DNA of 42,753 bases from Bordetella parapertussis (GCA_943331005.2 CALQJX020000029.1:1-42753); one strand, 5' to 3'; positions 1-10,300 are shown, numbered from the stretch's first letter. Notes: generated from the sequence alone by a model not told the origin. Translations and numbers: made by a program.

Positions 1-555
1 AGCAATACCAGTGGCACTGCTTGCCCATGTGCCACCACTTGTAGCAGATGTCAAAGATGTTGTAGCTCCTGCACATAACGAAGCGGTGCCTGTAATAGTA
101 GCGGGAACTGTATTGACAGTTACTACTACCGTACGTACACAACCCGAAACTGTATAGCTTATTGTAGCAGTGCCTGCAGCAACACCAGATACTATTCCTG
201 TGCTGCCTATAGTAGCAATACCAGTGGTACTACTTGACCATGTGCCGCCACTAGTAGCAGATAGTAAAGATGTTGTAGCGCCTGCACATACCGAAGCAGT
301 GCCTGTAATAGTTGAAGGAATAGCATTGACTGTATAAACAGCTGTACCGACGCATCCTCCCGTAACTGAATATGAGATTGTTGTTGTACCAGAAGCTATA
401 GCTGTTACTACACCGGTACCGGAAACAACAGTTGCTATACTAGTATTACTACTGGTCCATGTGCCACCCGAAGTGGTACTTGTTAATGTAGTTCCGGCGC
501 CTGCACACGCAGAAAGCGTACCTGATATTACAGGTGTACTACAAGAAACAGGAGG
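1..555 (-). repeat. Tandem Ig-like repeats, about 220 bp per unit (left edge)
   Basis: Two full units and one partial unit of a coding tandem repeat occupy the left edge. Each encodes a Cys-containing start (CAGATTSL), a GGTW core and a GIAT strand. The window stops in the middle of the third unit. Confidence 0.85.
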
Positions 556-2175
556 GACCACATTGGCCCACCAGGTATCCCAAACATTAACAGTAGGAGC
601 ACTGACTTCCTGTATCGTCCAGAAGTTGGTGTTATTCAATGGATCGAGCACAGTGGCTGAATAATCTCCCCATCTGTTCTTGCTACCACCATATGTCTTG
701 TAATAAGTATTCTGACCATCTCGATAAATTACCGGTGTCCTTACAGAATCTGTAGGATCGGAGTTCATTCTCAACGAATAACCGGCACTTGGGCGCATTG
801 TACTTGAAAAAACAGAATATCCGATCAATGCATCATTGTTTGTATTTACTGCAATGGTAGAATATGCAAAGAACTTACCAGCGGCAGAGTCGTCGACCCT
901 ACCCACCTGAATAGGCACACCTGCGGTATCTGTCTGCCACCACTGAACCGCCGATCTTGTAGGGTTTGCAGCAGCATTGTAGGGAAGAAATATAGTGTGT
1001 GAAAACCACAACTTGTTGTTCATATAAATCAATTGGGTAACCCTGTTGTCACCATTGTTTATTTTGTTTGCTGAACCAAGCTGAGGTGCATTATCGCCAA
1101 ATGATGTACCTGAAACAGGGAATGGCTGATACCACCATGGATAATCGGCAGCAGGGAAACCAACTGAGCTCATAGATTCTGAACCTACAGCACCCGTAAT
1201 TTTCCACATCCTCATAAGCTTGGCACCACCATTCCATGCTTCCACCATAAACATGCTACCAAGAGTATTACTATAAGTTATAGCTGGACATATATTACCG
1301 GAAGAAGCCTGCGTAATAGCAGTAAAAGGTGCACCTGCACCTGAAAGAACATTGGCTTTATTGAAGATAAATGTTTTACAACCATTATATCCGGCACCTG
1401 AATTCTGAAAGAGCACACCGGAAATAGTGATCCATTTATTATTGAAACCTACGTTGGGGAAATCTAACCAGTAATCACCTGCTGAATATGCTGTTATTTT
1501 ATACTGCCACCAATCGCCTGTAGGATTGCTGGTTTTAGAAACTGCCAGCAATACAGAAGATGTAGCAGCCCTTGCACCACTCACAGCAACTATGATCCAC
1601 CTGTTAGTATAAGGGTCATAATGAACACGTGGATCGAATGAACCACCGCCAGACAAGACCGGCGACCAAAATGCATCGAGCGAGACCTGAGATACACTGG
1701 TACCAGACCTTGACTGTATACGTACAGCCGAATTCACTGTAGTAACACAATAGTTGGAGTCTACCGCACCATGAGTATCTGGAGGAATAGTAGTTCCATT
1801 GTCTAGCGTGGATTGGAAAGCAGTATCAGGAGATGGCGATACAGGCATCATAGGTGCCGGCGCCGATGGAGGCGGCACTATAAACGGACTGAGCCCACCA
1901 GCTCTGCTCCTGATCAAAGTAGAATCAACAAGATCAAGATGCAGGGGTATTCTGCCTTTGCGGGCCGTGTCTTTCCACTTTATAACAAGTGGTTCAGGAT
2001 GCAAACGAAGATACTCTGCCTTTTCAGTAAAGTTCAGTTCGCCTCTTACCAATTCATGACCTGTTTCTCGGGTTTGGGCAAAAGCACCTGAAACCGAGAT
2101 CAACATCAGAATTAACAAGACTGCCTTGTCCCATACCCTGCCTCGTGATAAAATGTTTTGTAGAGTATTACGCAT
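1..2175 (-). CDS. Giant secreted Ig-repeat (BIG2-like) surface protein, N-terminal part, truncated by window edge
   Basis: The frame is open from an ATG at 2173-2175 to position 1 (725 codons) with no stop, so the gene continues beyond the left edge. Residues 1-34 form a signal peptide with a hydrophobic core (VLLILMLISVSGAFAQ). Residues about 35-540 are a non-repetitive Trp- and Asp-rich domain with motifs such as FDPRVHYDPYTNRWIIV and DYWLDFPNVGF, reminiscent of beta-propeller domains in Bacteroidota surface proteins. From about residue 541, about 73-residue Ig-like repeats begin, each with a Cys near its start, a GGTWSSS core, a GIATIG-type strand and a second Cys. Two repeats are complete and a third is cut. 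It is probably a T9SS-exported adhesin or structural surface protein; its C-terminal sorting domain would lie outside the window. The repeats resemble those of the protein at 34918-42753. Function is inferred from architecture only. Confidence 0.85.
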   Translation of the reverse strand, partial: MRNTLQNILSRGRVWDKAVLLILMLISVSGAFAQTRETGHELVRGELNFTEKAEYLRLHPEPLVIKWKDTARKGRIPLHLDLVDSTLIRSRAGGLSPFIVPPPSAPAPMMPVSPSPDTAFQSTLDNGTTIPPDTHGAVDSNYCVTTVNSAVRIQSRSGTSVSQVSLDAFWSPVLSGGGSFDPRVHYDPYTNRWIIVAVSGARAATSSVLLAVSKTSNPTGDWWQYKITAYSAGDYWLDFPNVGFNNKWITISGVLFQNSGAGYNGCKTFIFNKANVLSGAGAPFTAITQASSGNICPAITYSNTLGSMFMVEAWNGGAKLMRMWKITGAVGSESMSSVGFPAADYPWWYQPFPVSGTSFGDNAPQLGSANKINNGDNRVTQLIYMNNKLWFSHTIFLPYNAAANPTRSAVQWWQTDTAGVPIQVGRVDDSAAGKFFAYSTIAVNTNNDALIGYSVFSSTMRPSAGYSLRMNSDPTDSVRTPVIYRDGQNTYYKTYGGSKNRWGDYSATVLDPLNNTNFWTIQEVSAPTVNVWDTWWANVVPPVSCSTPVISGTLSACAGAGTTLTSTTSGGTWTSSNTSIATVVSGTGVVTAIASGTTTISYSVTGGCVGTAVYTVNAIPSTITGTASVCAGATTSLLSATSGGTWSSSTTGIATIGSTGIVSGVAAGTATISYTVSGCVRTVVVTVNTVPATITGTASLCAGATTSLTSATSGGTWASSATGIA

Positions 2176-2726
2176 ATTTTTTAAAATTTTTGTCTTAGGA
2201 GTAATATTATGTATTATAATATTTATTTTTATTTAATACAATTATTTAATAAAAATGCAAATTATTAATAAAAACAACACATACTGAAATTACAACTACA
2301 TTATATTTAGTCGTATATTTAAATTATAATTATTCTAATTATATTTTAACATAATTTCATCTTCTATATCTTATTATAGGACTGAAAATCAATAACTAAT
2401 TATAAAAGGAACGAGCTATAGAGATAAAAGTCAGTAAAAACCGGCTGAATATTTTATGAAATAAATATGTCAGAAAATACAGCCAAGAACCAAATCTAAG
2501 ATGCTAAGCTATATGATAAGATATATGAGCAAAGTTGAGCATAAACTTGTGTAACTAAAAAACAACAACTGAGTTCTGTTTCTTACATCAACAACCTATC
2601 AGAGCTACTTCAATTGGGGCAAGAGATACTCCATTCTATCTATTTAGATTAGAGAAAATTTTATCCTTAGCCCACAACTTCTCTCCTAGATACTAAAAAA
2701 GAAGTAATCAGAAATGCATAAAATGA
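2176..2726. other. AT-rich intergenic spacer with no gene seen
   Basis: About 550 bp of strongly AT-rich DNA lies upstream of the giant gene on the minus strand. No credible reading frame was found. A box matching TAnnTTTG on the minus strand (CAAATCTA at 2491-2498) is present, but it has no -33 element at the right spacing, so no promoter is called. The region presumably holds the promoter and long leader of the giant gene. Confidence 0.5.
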
Positions 2727-2756
2727 AAAAAGCGAAGAACAATTGTTCTTCGCTTT
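2727..2756 (-). terminator. Rho-independent terminator after tRNA-Phe
   Basis: A perfect 13-bp inverted repeat (AAAAGCGAAGAAC / GTTCTTCGCTTTT) encloses an AATT loop. It starts 4 bp past the encoded CCA end of the tRNA and is followed on the minus strand by a T-run. It could also work in the other direction. Confidence 0.85.
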
Positions 2757-2760
2757 TCTT

Positions 2761-2836
2761 TGGTGGTGTGGGAGGGAATTGAACCCCCGACACAAGGATT
2801 TTCAGTCCTTTGCTCTACCAACTGAGCTACCACACC
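2761..2836 (-). tRNA. tRNA-Phe (anticodon GAA)
   Basis: The reverse complement folds as a 76-nt tRNA with CCA encoded. The acceptor stem is GGTGTGG paired with CCACACC, followed by discriminator A and CCA. The D arm contains AGCTCAGTTGGTAGAGC, the anticodon loop is CTGAAAA with GAA at positions 34-36, and the T arm contains GGTTCAATTCC. The gene sits downstream of its own promoter (2854-2884) and directly before a terminator, so it is a single-gene transcription unit. Confidence 0.97.
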
Positions 2837-2853
2837 AGCCCGTTTTGGGACTG

Positions 2854-2884
2854 CAAAGATAGAAAGTGTTTTCGAGAATTCAAA
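2854..2884 (-). promoter_or_regulatory. Bacteroidota-type promoter of tRNA-Phe
   Basis: On the minus strand TTTG (2881-2884) and TATCTTTG (2854-2861) are separated by 19 bp. This matches the Bacteroidota sigma-ABfr consensus TTTG-N19-21-TAnnTTTG exactly. The predicted transcription start is about 7 bp downstream, shortly before the tRNA 5' end at 2836. Confidence 0.85.
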
Positions 2885-2924
2885 AAGTATTTCCGAGAAA
2901 TATTTTCAGTCCCATAAACTGCTT

Positions 2925-4205
2925 TTAAGCCATCTCCGGATATAGCGGGAATGCGTTCATAAATTCATTCACTTCACCTCTTACCGCAGCTATTACTGTA
3001 TCGTTGTCAGGTGCCATCAGCACACGATCCAGCCAGTTCACTACCTGCTCCATATCCTGCTCTTTGAGACCTCTGGTAGTAATTGCAGGCACGCCCACCC
3101 TGATACCTGAAGTAACGAAGGGAGACTTATCATCGTAAGGAACCATGTTCTTATTAATAGTGATATCGGCCTTCACTAAAGTGTTCTCAGCTTTCTTACC
3201 ACTAATGTTCTTGTTGCGGAGATCTATAAGCAAAAGGTGGTTGTCTGTGCCTCCTGAAACTATGTCGTAACCCTTTTCATTGAAGCTCTTCGCCATGGCC
3301 TGTGCGTTGGCTATCATCTGCTGTGCATATACACCAAACTCGGGCTGCAGTATCTCGTAAAATGCAACTGCCTTTGCAGCAATAACATGCTCCAGAGGAC
3401 CGCCCTGTGTACCGGGGAATACAGCCAGATCTATGAGCTGACTCATCATCCTGATATCGCCCTTCGGACCTGTGATGCCGAATGGATTCTCAAAATCATT
3501 CTTCATGAGTATGAGACCGCCACGTGGGCCACGAAGTGTTTTGTGAGTTGTAGTGGTCACAAAATGACAATGATCGAACGGACTTGCAAGCAGCTTCTTA
3601 GCTATAAGTCCTGCCGGGTGGGAGATATCGGCCAATACCAAAGCGCCAACTTTGTCTGCTATAGCACGTATACGCGCATAGTCCCAGTCGCGGCTATAGG
3701 CCGAAGCACCACAGATCACAAGTTTTGGTTTGTGCTCCAGCGCCAGACGCTCCATCATATCATAGTCTACAAGGCCTGCATCTTTGGTAACACCATAATG
3801 CACTGCATTGTATAATTTGCCGGAGAAGTTGACCGGAGAACCATGAGTAAGGTGACCACCCATGCTGAGATCGAGCCCCAGAATAGTATCTCCAGGTTTC
3901 AGTATGGCCAGCATCAACGCAGCGTTGGCCTGCGCACCACTGTGTGGCTGGACATTGGCATAGCTTACACCAAACATTTCGCATGCCCTGTCTATTGCCA
4001 GTTGTTCGCTCTTATCTACTACTTCGCAACCGCCATAGTAGCGCTTGCCTGGGTACCCTTCAGCGTACTTGTTGGTCATTACACTTCCCATTGCCTGCAT
4101 TACCTGCGAGCTGGTAAAGTTCTCTGAAGCTATAAGCTCCAATCCGTGGCGCTGACGTTGCAGCTCTTCATTTATTAGCCCGAAAATGGCATTATCACGT
4201 TGCAT
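2925..4205 (-). CDS. glyA: Serine hydroxymethyltransferase
   Basis: This 426-residue cytosolic PLP enzyme interconverts serine and glycine while passing one carbon to tetrahydrofolate. The length fits bacterial GlyA. Visible family motifs are IASENFTS (residues 25-32), [13 protein letters not shown] (47-59), the PLP-binding segment [14 protein letters not shown] with Schiff-base Lys222, and the FPGTQGGP motif. The start is an ATG at 4203-4205, giving the normal short N-terminus. It lies 38 bp downstream of the broken yitT-family gene on the same strand and is followed by the separately promoted tRNA-Phe. metF, in the same one-carbon pathway, lies far away at 33851-34804. Nothing unusual was seen. 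Confidence 0.97.
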   Translation of the reverse strand: MQRDNAIFGLINEELQRQRHGLELIASENFTSSQVMQAMGSVMTNKYAEGYPGKRYYGGCEVVDKSEQLAIDRACEMFGVSYANVQPHSGAQANAALMLAILKPGDTILGLDLSMGGHLTHGSPVNFSGKLYNAVHYGVTKDAGLVDYDMMERLALEHKPKLVICGASAYSRDWDYARIRAIADKVGALVLADISHPAGLIAKKLLASPFDHCHFVTTTTHKTLRGPRGGLILMKNDFENPFGITGPKGDIRMMSQLIDLAVFPGTQGGPLEHVIAAKAVAFYEILQPEFGVYAQQMIANAQAMAKSFNEKGYDIVSGGTDNHLLLIDLRNKNISGKKAENTLVKADITINKNMVPYDDKSPFVTSGIRVGVPAITTRGLKEQDMEQVVNWLDRVLMAPDNDTVIAAVRGEVNEFMNAFPLYPEMA

Positions 4206-4243
4206 ATATAAGTTTTATGGCAGAAGCCTTCTCGGGCGCAAAG

Positions 4244-5115
4244 TTAGTGACCTCTGTGGTGTTTCAATACACCACCTGCAGCTTCTTTGATAGTATTGGT
4301 AAAAATAAATGCCTTTGGGTCTAGACCATGCACCATATTGCGCAAACGCCTCACCTCCAGACGGGTAACAATTGTAAATATAATATCGCAATCGTGATGA
4401 ACATCGTAACTTTCTTTCATAAAACCTCTTTCACCTTTATATACTGTGATACCCCTTCCTAATGACATAACCAGTTCTTTCTTTATCTCTTCGCTCTTGC
4501 CCGATATGATAGTAACTCCTGTATACTCTTCCAGTCCCTCTATAACATAGCTTATGGTGCGGGATGCAGTGAAGTAAGTGAGCATAGAATAAAGCGCGGT
4601 CTCCAGCCCCAAATGAAGAGCTGCATAAGGAAAATGATAACATTGAGTCCCAGAATGATCTCGCTGATGGTGAAGCTGCTACGTTTGAGCGTATATAGTG
4701 CCAGCACTTCTATACCATCTATTGCACAACTGCCTCGCATAGCAAGCCCAATACCTGTACCGAGGAAAAAGCCGCCGAATATAGAAACCAGCAACTTGTC
4801 TGATGTGATGACAGGATAAAGTATAGCCACGAGGCAAATGCCCAGACATATGATACAGGCCAGCATCTTGAGAGCAAAAACTTTATTGACATGAATACCA
4901 CCAGCAATTATAAAAGGAATATTGAGCAGCAAAATGACCACGGTTATATTGTAATGATATTACTCATGAATGAGCAACGATACACCGGTAACACCACCAT
5001 CAAGGAAGTTGTTGGGTATCAGGAAACTCTTAAGCGCAAAGACACTGACCAGTGTTCCTGCTACAGTATATAATATGTCTTTTATGGTACGCGATAACGT
5101 ATCTGCTGTTTTCAT
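4244..5115 (-). pseudogene. YitT-family membrane protein, disrupted (one nonsense codon, one frameshift)
   Basis: Read through, this is a YitT/DUF161 membrane protein of about 290 residues with a C-terminal DUF2179 domain, the usual length. The ATG is at 5113-5115 and the first 51 codons encode a normal N-terminus ending FLDGGVTGVSLLIHE. Codon 52 is TAA (4960-4962), and the same frame then continues with YHYNITVVILLLNIPFIIAGG and further membrane segments. Near 4611-4614 one base appears lost: the frame runs into unrelated sequence, while GLETALYSMLTYFTASRTI and the DUF2179 part follow in another frame to 4244. Family knowledge says such proteins are poorly characterised transport-like membrane proteins. 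Two independent lesions argue for a pseudogene. Sequencing error could explain the indel more easily than the nonsense codon. Confidence 0.85.
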
Positions 5116-5135
5116 TTATATGGTGGTATGTATTG

Positions 5136-5714
5136 TTATTGTAACTTAGATCTTACCATTGCAAGGTGTGCTTCTTTCTTTGCCAACCTCAACTTCTTTG
5201 CCGAACCGGTAAAATAGTGGTGATGCTCCAGAAATCTTACCTGTAGATTATTCCATTCGTTCTCGGTATTGATGACACCAAAAGTGCGCAACTCTTCGAA
5301 AAGAAAGGCACCTATTTTGAAAAAGTCATCTCGCCCCAGATAGTCGAGATCGGCATCGCAGATTATTTCTTCGAGCTTGTTATGCGGCGTCTGAGGAATA
5401 CGTGTGGCCATGATCATACCACAAATCCTTTCTATCTGCTGTGGTTGATAACCATATTCCGGAAGATATTACCTGGCTATACCACACCCCACTTCTTCAT
5501 GCTCTTTTTGCTGTATCAGAAAACCGGAATCGTGAAAAAGCACCGCAGTAAGCAGTAAAGTAAGATCCTCGCCAGAAACACCTTCCAGCACTGCAAGTGT
5601 TTCTGCAGCCTTGTACACATCATTCACATGATCCAGACTGTGATAAGTGAGCTTTTGAGGAAGCTCTTCCTTTAGCTTATCCAGTATGAAATTCCTGACC
5701 TTTGCAAACTACAT
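5136..5714 (-). pseudogene. HD-domain phosphohydrolase-like protein, disrupted by two nonsense codons
   Basis: Translating the minus strand from an ATG at 5712-5714 gives a 192-residue HD-superfamily protein if two stops are ignored. The segments include LTYHSLDHVNDVYKAAETLA, the HD pair in LFHDSGFLI, and EEVGCGIAR-stop-YLPEYGYQPQQIERI leading into a helical region with CDADLDYLGRDDF. The stops are TAG (5709-5711), directly after the ATG, and TAA (5469-5471). Both are in frame and each can be explained by one substitution. The 3' part alone (5136-5417) has a usable ATG but lacks the metal-binding HD pair. Proteins of this type are predicted metal-dependent phosphohydrolases, often acting on nucleotides; the substrate is unknown. 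It lies 20 bp from the broken yitT-family gene, so the two probably decayed together. Confidence 0.8.
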
Positions 5715-5848
5715 AAAGCGGTTAGTTGATGTGCCGATAAAAGTATAAATAAACAAAAAATACTAACTTAAGTAGTAAATATATTTTGAGTGGGTATGTC
5801 GCCAAAGATTATCGACCGGCAACATGTATTATGCAACGACTATCAAAA

Positions 5849-6490
5849 TCAGGCAAATTCGGGCCTACGCCTTGTTGCTCTCACCTCCATAATACCTTGA
5901 AACAAATATAACTTGTTAGTTGCTATGTGCCTGCATTTGGTTCGCGTGCGCAACTTCTCTAATTTCTGATATACTTCTCCATCTTCTGTCTCGAAGTATT
6001 GATTGACACCTACCTCATCAACAAGTTTAAAACCCGGACGATGTTCGTCGTAGCGGTAAAGTGCTTTAAAAAGATCTGCATCGGTGCAAGTACTTGCAGC
6101 TGGATTGTGCAGATAGGCAAACAGCGCTTTTTCTACATCAGCAGGGAAGATGCGCTTGCCTAAGAAAGGAATAAGTATGTGACGGAACTGTGTTTTCCAT
6201 TCATTGCCATGCGGCTGAGCCTTGTGCTGAAAATGCACATAGGTGAAAAGATGAGCCAGCTCATGGAGGAGAGTAATGAGAAAGCTGTATTTATTTAAAT
6301 TAGCATTGATACTGATGCGATGATAAGGCGCATCGCGCACAGGATGCCTGTAATCGCCAAGTACAGACTTGCGTTCGTTGGTGAGCGAAAGATGAATGGT
6401 ATGCGTTTTGAAGAACGGCTCCACCTGTTCAAAAGCACCCTGCGGCAAATAGTGCTCCAGCAAATTGAATGATTTTTCCTGCTTTCTCAT
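5849..6490 (-). CDS. SprT-like zinc metalloprotease-domain protein
   Basis: The 213-residue protein carries the SprT-like signature HELAH (residues 76-80), in which two His and the Glu form the zinc/catalytic site. HGNEWK follows (94-99) with the third likely zinc ligand, His94. The segment TKCRHIATNKLYLF near the C-terminus resembles the shortened zinc-ribbon end of bacterial SprT proteins but keeps only one Cys. It is predicted to be cytosolic; the cellular role of bacterial SprT-like proteins is largely unknown, with relatedness to the DNA-protein crosslink protease SPRTN. It lies 38 bp downstream of the small membrane protein at 6529-6924 on the same strand and may be co-transcribed with it. 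Confidence 0.88.
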   Translation of the reverse strand: MRKQEKSFNLLEHYLPQGAFEQVEPFFKTHTIHLSLTNERKSVLGDYRHPVRDAPYHRISINANLNKYSFLITLLHELAHLFTYVHFQHKAQPHGNEWKTQFRHILIPFLGKRIFPADVEKALFAYLHNPAASTCTDADLFKALYRYDEHRPGFKLVDEVGVNQYFETEDGEVYQKLEKLRTRTKCRHIATNKLYLFQGIMEVRATRRRPEFA

Positions 6491-6528
6491 TGCTACAGAT
6501 CATTTATGGTTTTCGTTGTGCACAGCCA

Positions 6529-6924
6529 TCATTTGGCAGTACTACTTTGTTTTTGGGTACGTGCTGTTTTTGTAAGCAATATTGTTTCTGCTGCAGAGTA
6601 CACAGCATATATACCAAACATCACAAACACCGATCCTTTGTGAATGTGCGCTCTATTCATGAATATATATACCAATGCAGCTGCCATACTCACCATCAGC
6701 TTCAGTAGAGAGGCACTGTATACGCCTCTTACAAATGCATTAGGTCTATCGGCGATCTGTTTGTTTACCAGATAATATGCCGCGAGCGATAGTGATGCCA
6801 TAATAATATTGCATACCTCCAGCGCAGCAACATGAAATTCAGGGGCATACTTACCCAGCAACCTGAATGTGATGTCGAGTACAAGTAAAATTGTGACAAT
6901 AATTACTATGAACTGTCGCTTCAT
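6529..6924 (-). CDS. Small four-helix membrane protein, ATP-synthase-associated (AtpI-like)
   Basis: This 131-residue hydrophobic protein has about four predicted transmembrane segments (around residues 4-22, 35-55, 68-90 and 98-116) and a polar Lys/Thr/Ser-rich C-terminal tail. Its ATG overlaps the TAA of the upstream gene by one base (6924), a sign of translational coupling. In many Bacteroidota a protein of this size follows the AtpZ-like gene at the start of the F1Fo ATP synthase operon; the assignment here rests on size, topology and that neighbour. The atpB-atpE-atpF genes expected downstream are absent, and an SprT-like gene follows instead. Confidence 0.6.
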   Translation of the reverse strand: MKRQFIVIIVTILLVLDITFRLLGKYAPEFHVAALEVCNIIMASLSLAAYYLVNKQIADRPNAFVRGVYSASLLKLMVSMAAALVYIFMNRAHIHKGSVFVMFGIYAVYSAAETILLTKTARTQKQSSTAK

Positions 6925-7103
6925 TATTTATGTCTGTTTAGTTCCTTTATGAGCTGCCATAAAGAAAGGGACAATGAAATTAAGGGGAATAAAATTAAAA
7001 ACAAAGGTATTTTCCAATTGGTGATCCTGTCTACCTTATAACCAGCCCATGCCGCCAACAGCAACATTACCATCCACTGAGTAGCCAGACCAACATATCT
7101 CAC
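6924..7103 (-). CDS. AtpZ/AtpI-family membrane protein
   Basis: This is a small protein with two transmembrane segments. From a GTG at 7101-7103 it reads VRYVGLATQWMVMLLLAAWAGYKVD, which matches the usual AtpZ N-terminus of a short amphipathic start, a first helix and a WAGYKVD turn; a second helix and NRHK end follow. A longer form from a TTG at 7130 is possible but adds an atypical extension. Family members are encoded at the head of F1Fo ATP synthase operons and are implied in Mg2+/Ca2+ handling or rotor assembly. No ATP synthase structural gene is seen next to it. Confidence 0.7.
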   Translation of the reverse strand: MRYVGLATQWMVMLLLAAWAGYKVDRITNWKIPLFLILFPLISLSLSLWQLIKELNRHK

Positions 7104-7375
7104 AACAAGAATCAATTTAATTTTACACAAATATGAAACATCTCTGTTTCATTTGTCGAAAATAACTGATAAGCGGCACTTTGCGTATATCTTTTTGTTA
7201 ATTTACTATTACATAAAAACAAACCTAAAGTAGCAGACTGCACCTCCATGTTTTTCATATTTTACCTATTTTTGGAGATTGACCCAATAAAGGCAAGAGA
7301 AGACGTGGTATTGTATAATATCACAGACTTTTTTGCGTTTATACCCTTTAGGAAAACGAGCAAACAGCAAACGGA

Positions 7376-10300
7376 TTGAAGTTTCGGTTAATATCATTTA
7401 TCGTATTAGTTTTTCTTCTTTTTACTTGTTCTGGCAGTCTGCTGGCACAAATGCCCAAAAAGAATAGCGCAGACAGCGCTAAGGCAGCCCGTGCCCGCAC
7501 TGATAGTGTGGCAAAAGCAAGAAAAAAAGAAACTGAAAACCGTATAATCGCCAGAAAAAATGCACTCGACAGCATAAAAACTGTGCGTGCTAATGCGATG
7601 GACAGTGCCACACGAGCCCGTGCCAGGAAAACGGACAGTCTTAAAGATAGAAGGGAACACAAAACCGACAGCCTGACACGTGCCAGAAAACGGATCACCG
7701 ACAGCACTGCTGCAATAAAGAAATATAAAGAAAGTAAGAAGTACCGGGATAGCGTGACACGCTCTAAGAATGTGAAGACCAAGGCCGTACAAGACAAACG
7801 TCAGGCCAGAATGGACTCTATTCAGCAGGCGCGGAAGCACACTACCGATAGCATATCACTGGTGCGCACCACCCGCACAGACAGTATAAAAGCCAGACAA
7901 AAGACTAGAACAGACAGCCTGGCCATGGTAAAAAAATATAAGGCCAGCAAAAGATACTCTGATAGTGTACTGCTAACACGCCGCCACCGTATGGATAGCA
8001 TAAAAGCTATTCAGAAGGGATATAGGGACAGCATTGCATCTGTACGTAAGCGATCCCTGGACAGTGCCAAAAAAGTGCGTACCCATATAATGGACAGCAC
8101 CAAACTGGTACGTACCAAAATCATGGATAGCATAAAAGCTGTACGTAAGTCTAAAACCGACAGTCTGGCTAAAAAAAAAGAAGGTAAAGAGAAGCTAGCA
8201 AAGGTGAATGAAAAGAAAAAACTGGATGCCCTGAAGCTGAAAATAGATCTGAAGCAGAAGAAAGAAAGAGAAGCATGGTCGAACCAAACTATGCTGAAAA
8301 AGAATTGGGGGCCCAAACGAAGATTGACCCAAAACTCATTTACTCATTACAACTATTATTTTAATGCCAATCGTAAAATGGATGAGGCAGAGTTGAATAT
8401 GCGGCGAGTGAGTAAAGAAAACTACGACTCGCTTATAGGTCTATTCCCCTATGACCCCAACAAAGACTCTACATTATTTGCTGCTGACATGGATAGTATC
8501 ATCAGAAAAGTATCTGTTGGTATTCAGATCCACGACCCACGCATCAAGTGGTCTAATGATATGTATCTGTTGCTGGGGCAGGCCTTCTATTATAAAGGTA
8601 ATTACGATAATGCAGCAACTGCATTCAGGTATATCATAGCCAGCGACCAGAAATCGAAAAACAAAAAAGGCAAAAGTGCTAACAGCTATACAAAATCAAA
8701 AGGTGCTCCATCTATCGTAGAAAAGAAGAAAAAATCTAAACTCTCTTTTTTACAGCACAAGTCGGTGCATAATGACGCTATACTATGGCTGGCACGCACC
8801 TACAATACTGCCGGGCAAATAGAAAACGGGGAATCAGTATTGTCTCTACTGGAATATGATGATAATCTGCCTCAAGATCTGGTAGGTAAGTTACATGTAG
8901 AGAAAGCATTTGCTTATCTGAAACTTCGCAATTACCCTGAAGCATCCAAACAACTTTCTGAAGCGGTAACAGATGATAATCTGCCTGAATGGCTGCGACT
9001 GAGAATAGCCTTTTTAAATGGTCAGCTGCAAATGAACAATGGCGACTATTTAGCGGCAGCAGATAACTTTGAGGAAGTGTTGAACCACTACCCCAAGATA
9101 GACATGGACTTTTATGCCCGAAAAATGATCGCCTACAACAAACTAATGGCTGGTCAGGGTATTGCAGAGGCTATGCCCCCGCTGAAAAAACTACTGAAAG
9201 ATGGCAAGTATGCCGGTCAATATGATCAGGTATATTATGTACTGGGCACGTTATCTGTAAAAGCAAATGAGAATGAAGACGCTGTAGGTTATTTCTCTAA
9301 AAGTACCACCACACCTAAGGCAAGTAAAAAACAAAAATCTATTTCTTTTGCAGCCCTTGGGGATGTATACTATGCCACAGGTCGTTATGCCTATGCAAAG
9401 TCGGCCTATGACAGCGCTGCCAAATACTCATCGGGCAGTAAAGACAAAACTATTGCTGCTGCTCTGCAGCGCAGTACCGGGCTGAAAGAAATATCGGGTC
9501 CTGCCAATACTATAAAAGAACAGGACAGCCTGCTGGCTCTGGCCGAACTAAGTCATAAAGAACAGGTTGCTGCAGCCCGCCGTTACCTACGCGATCTGGA
9601 AAAAAGGAAACAGGACAGCATTTTTAATGCTGAGAATGCAGCTACGGCAACAGTTACTGAAGCAGAAACCGATAAACCATCTGATGGTCCGGGATGGTAT
9701 TTCAGTAACCCTACGCTGATGTCGCAGGGAAGTAGCGACTTTAAACGCAAATGGGGCAACAGACCACTTACCGACAACTGGAGAAGGTCTGCCGCTCAGC
9801 CACTATCGGGCATGGCAAAAGCCGATAATGCTGATGGATCTGATGCAGAAGAAGAGGAAGCAGTAGCAAAAAAAGAGAATGGTCTGCCTACAGAAAATAG
9901 CCTGCTGGCAAAAATACCCAACACCCAACCGCAGAAAGATCAGGCCTACAAGGTGCAGCAAAAGGCATACATTTTGCTGGCAAAGGCCTATTTCGATCAA
10001 CTTGATGACTATAAAGAAGCTATAAATACACTAGACACCCTGAATAAGCGTTTCCCGAAACATACCCAGAAAGAAGAAGAACTCTACCTGCGCTACAGAA
10101 TAGCTGTGAAACAGAATAAACTGGACCTGGCAACTCAATACAGCACTGAGCTCATCAAGAAGTTCCCTCAATCTCAGTATGTGAGTATTCTGAAACCAAA
10201 ACAAAGTGAAAGTAAACCTATAGACGAGAACACTGCTGAGGTAGCACCATTTTTCGACAAAACCTATGCACTACTCATGGACCACCAATACACAGAAGTA

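Noticed and set aside
2491..2498. TAGATTTG box on the minus strand as the promoter of the left giant gene
   Set aside because: There is no TTG-type -33 element within 17-23 bp, and it lies over 300 bp from the start codon.
4244..5714. Stop-codon reassignment explaining the in-frame TAA and TAG
   Set aside because: All other genes here end normally with TAA, TAG or TGA, and one of the lesions is a frameshift.
7267..7274. TATTTTTG box on the plus strand as the promoter of the porW-like gene
   Set aside because: The -7 box fits, but no -33 element is found at the required spacing, so it is not called.
7348..8316. Minus-strand open frames opposite the porW-like repeat array
   Set aside because: They mirror the low-complexity repeat, encode Ser/Leu/Arg-rich translations with no family features, and lie inside a convincing gene.
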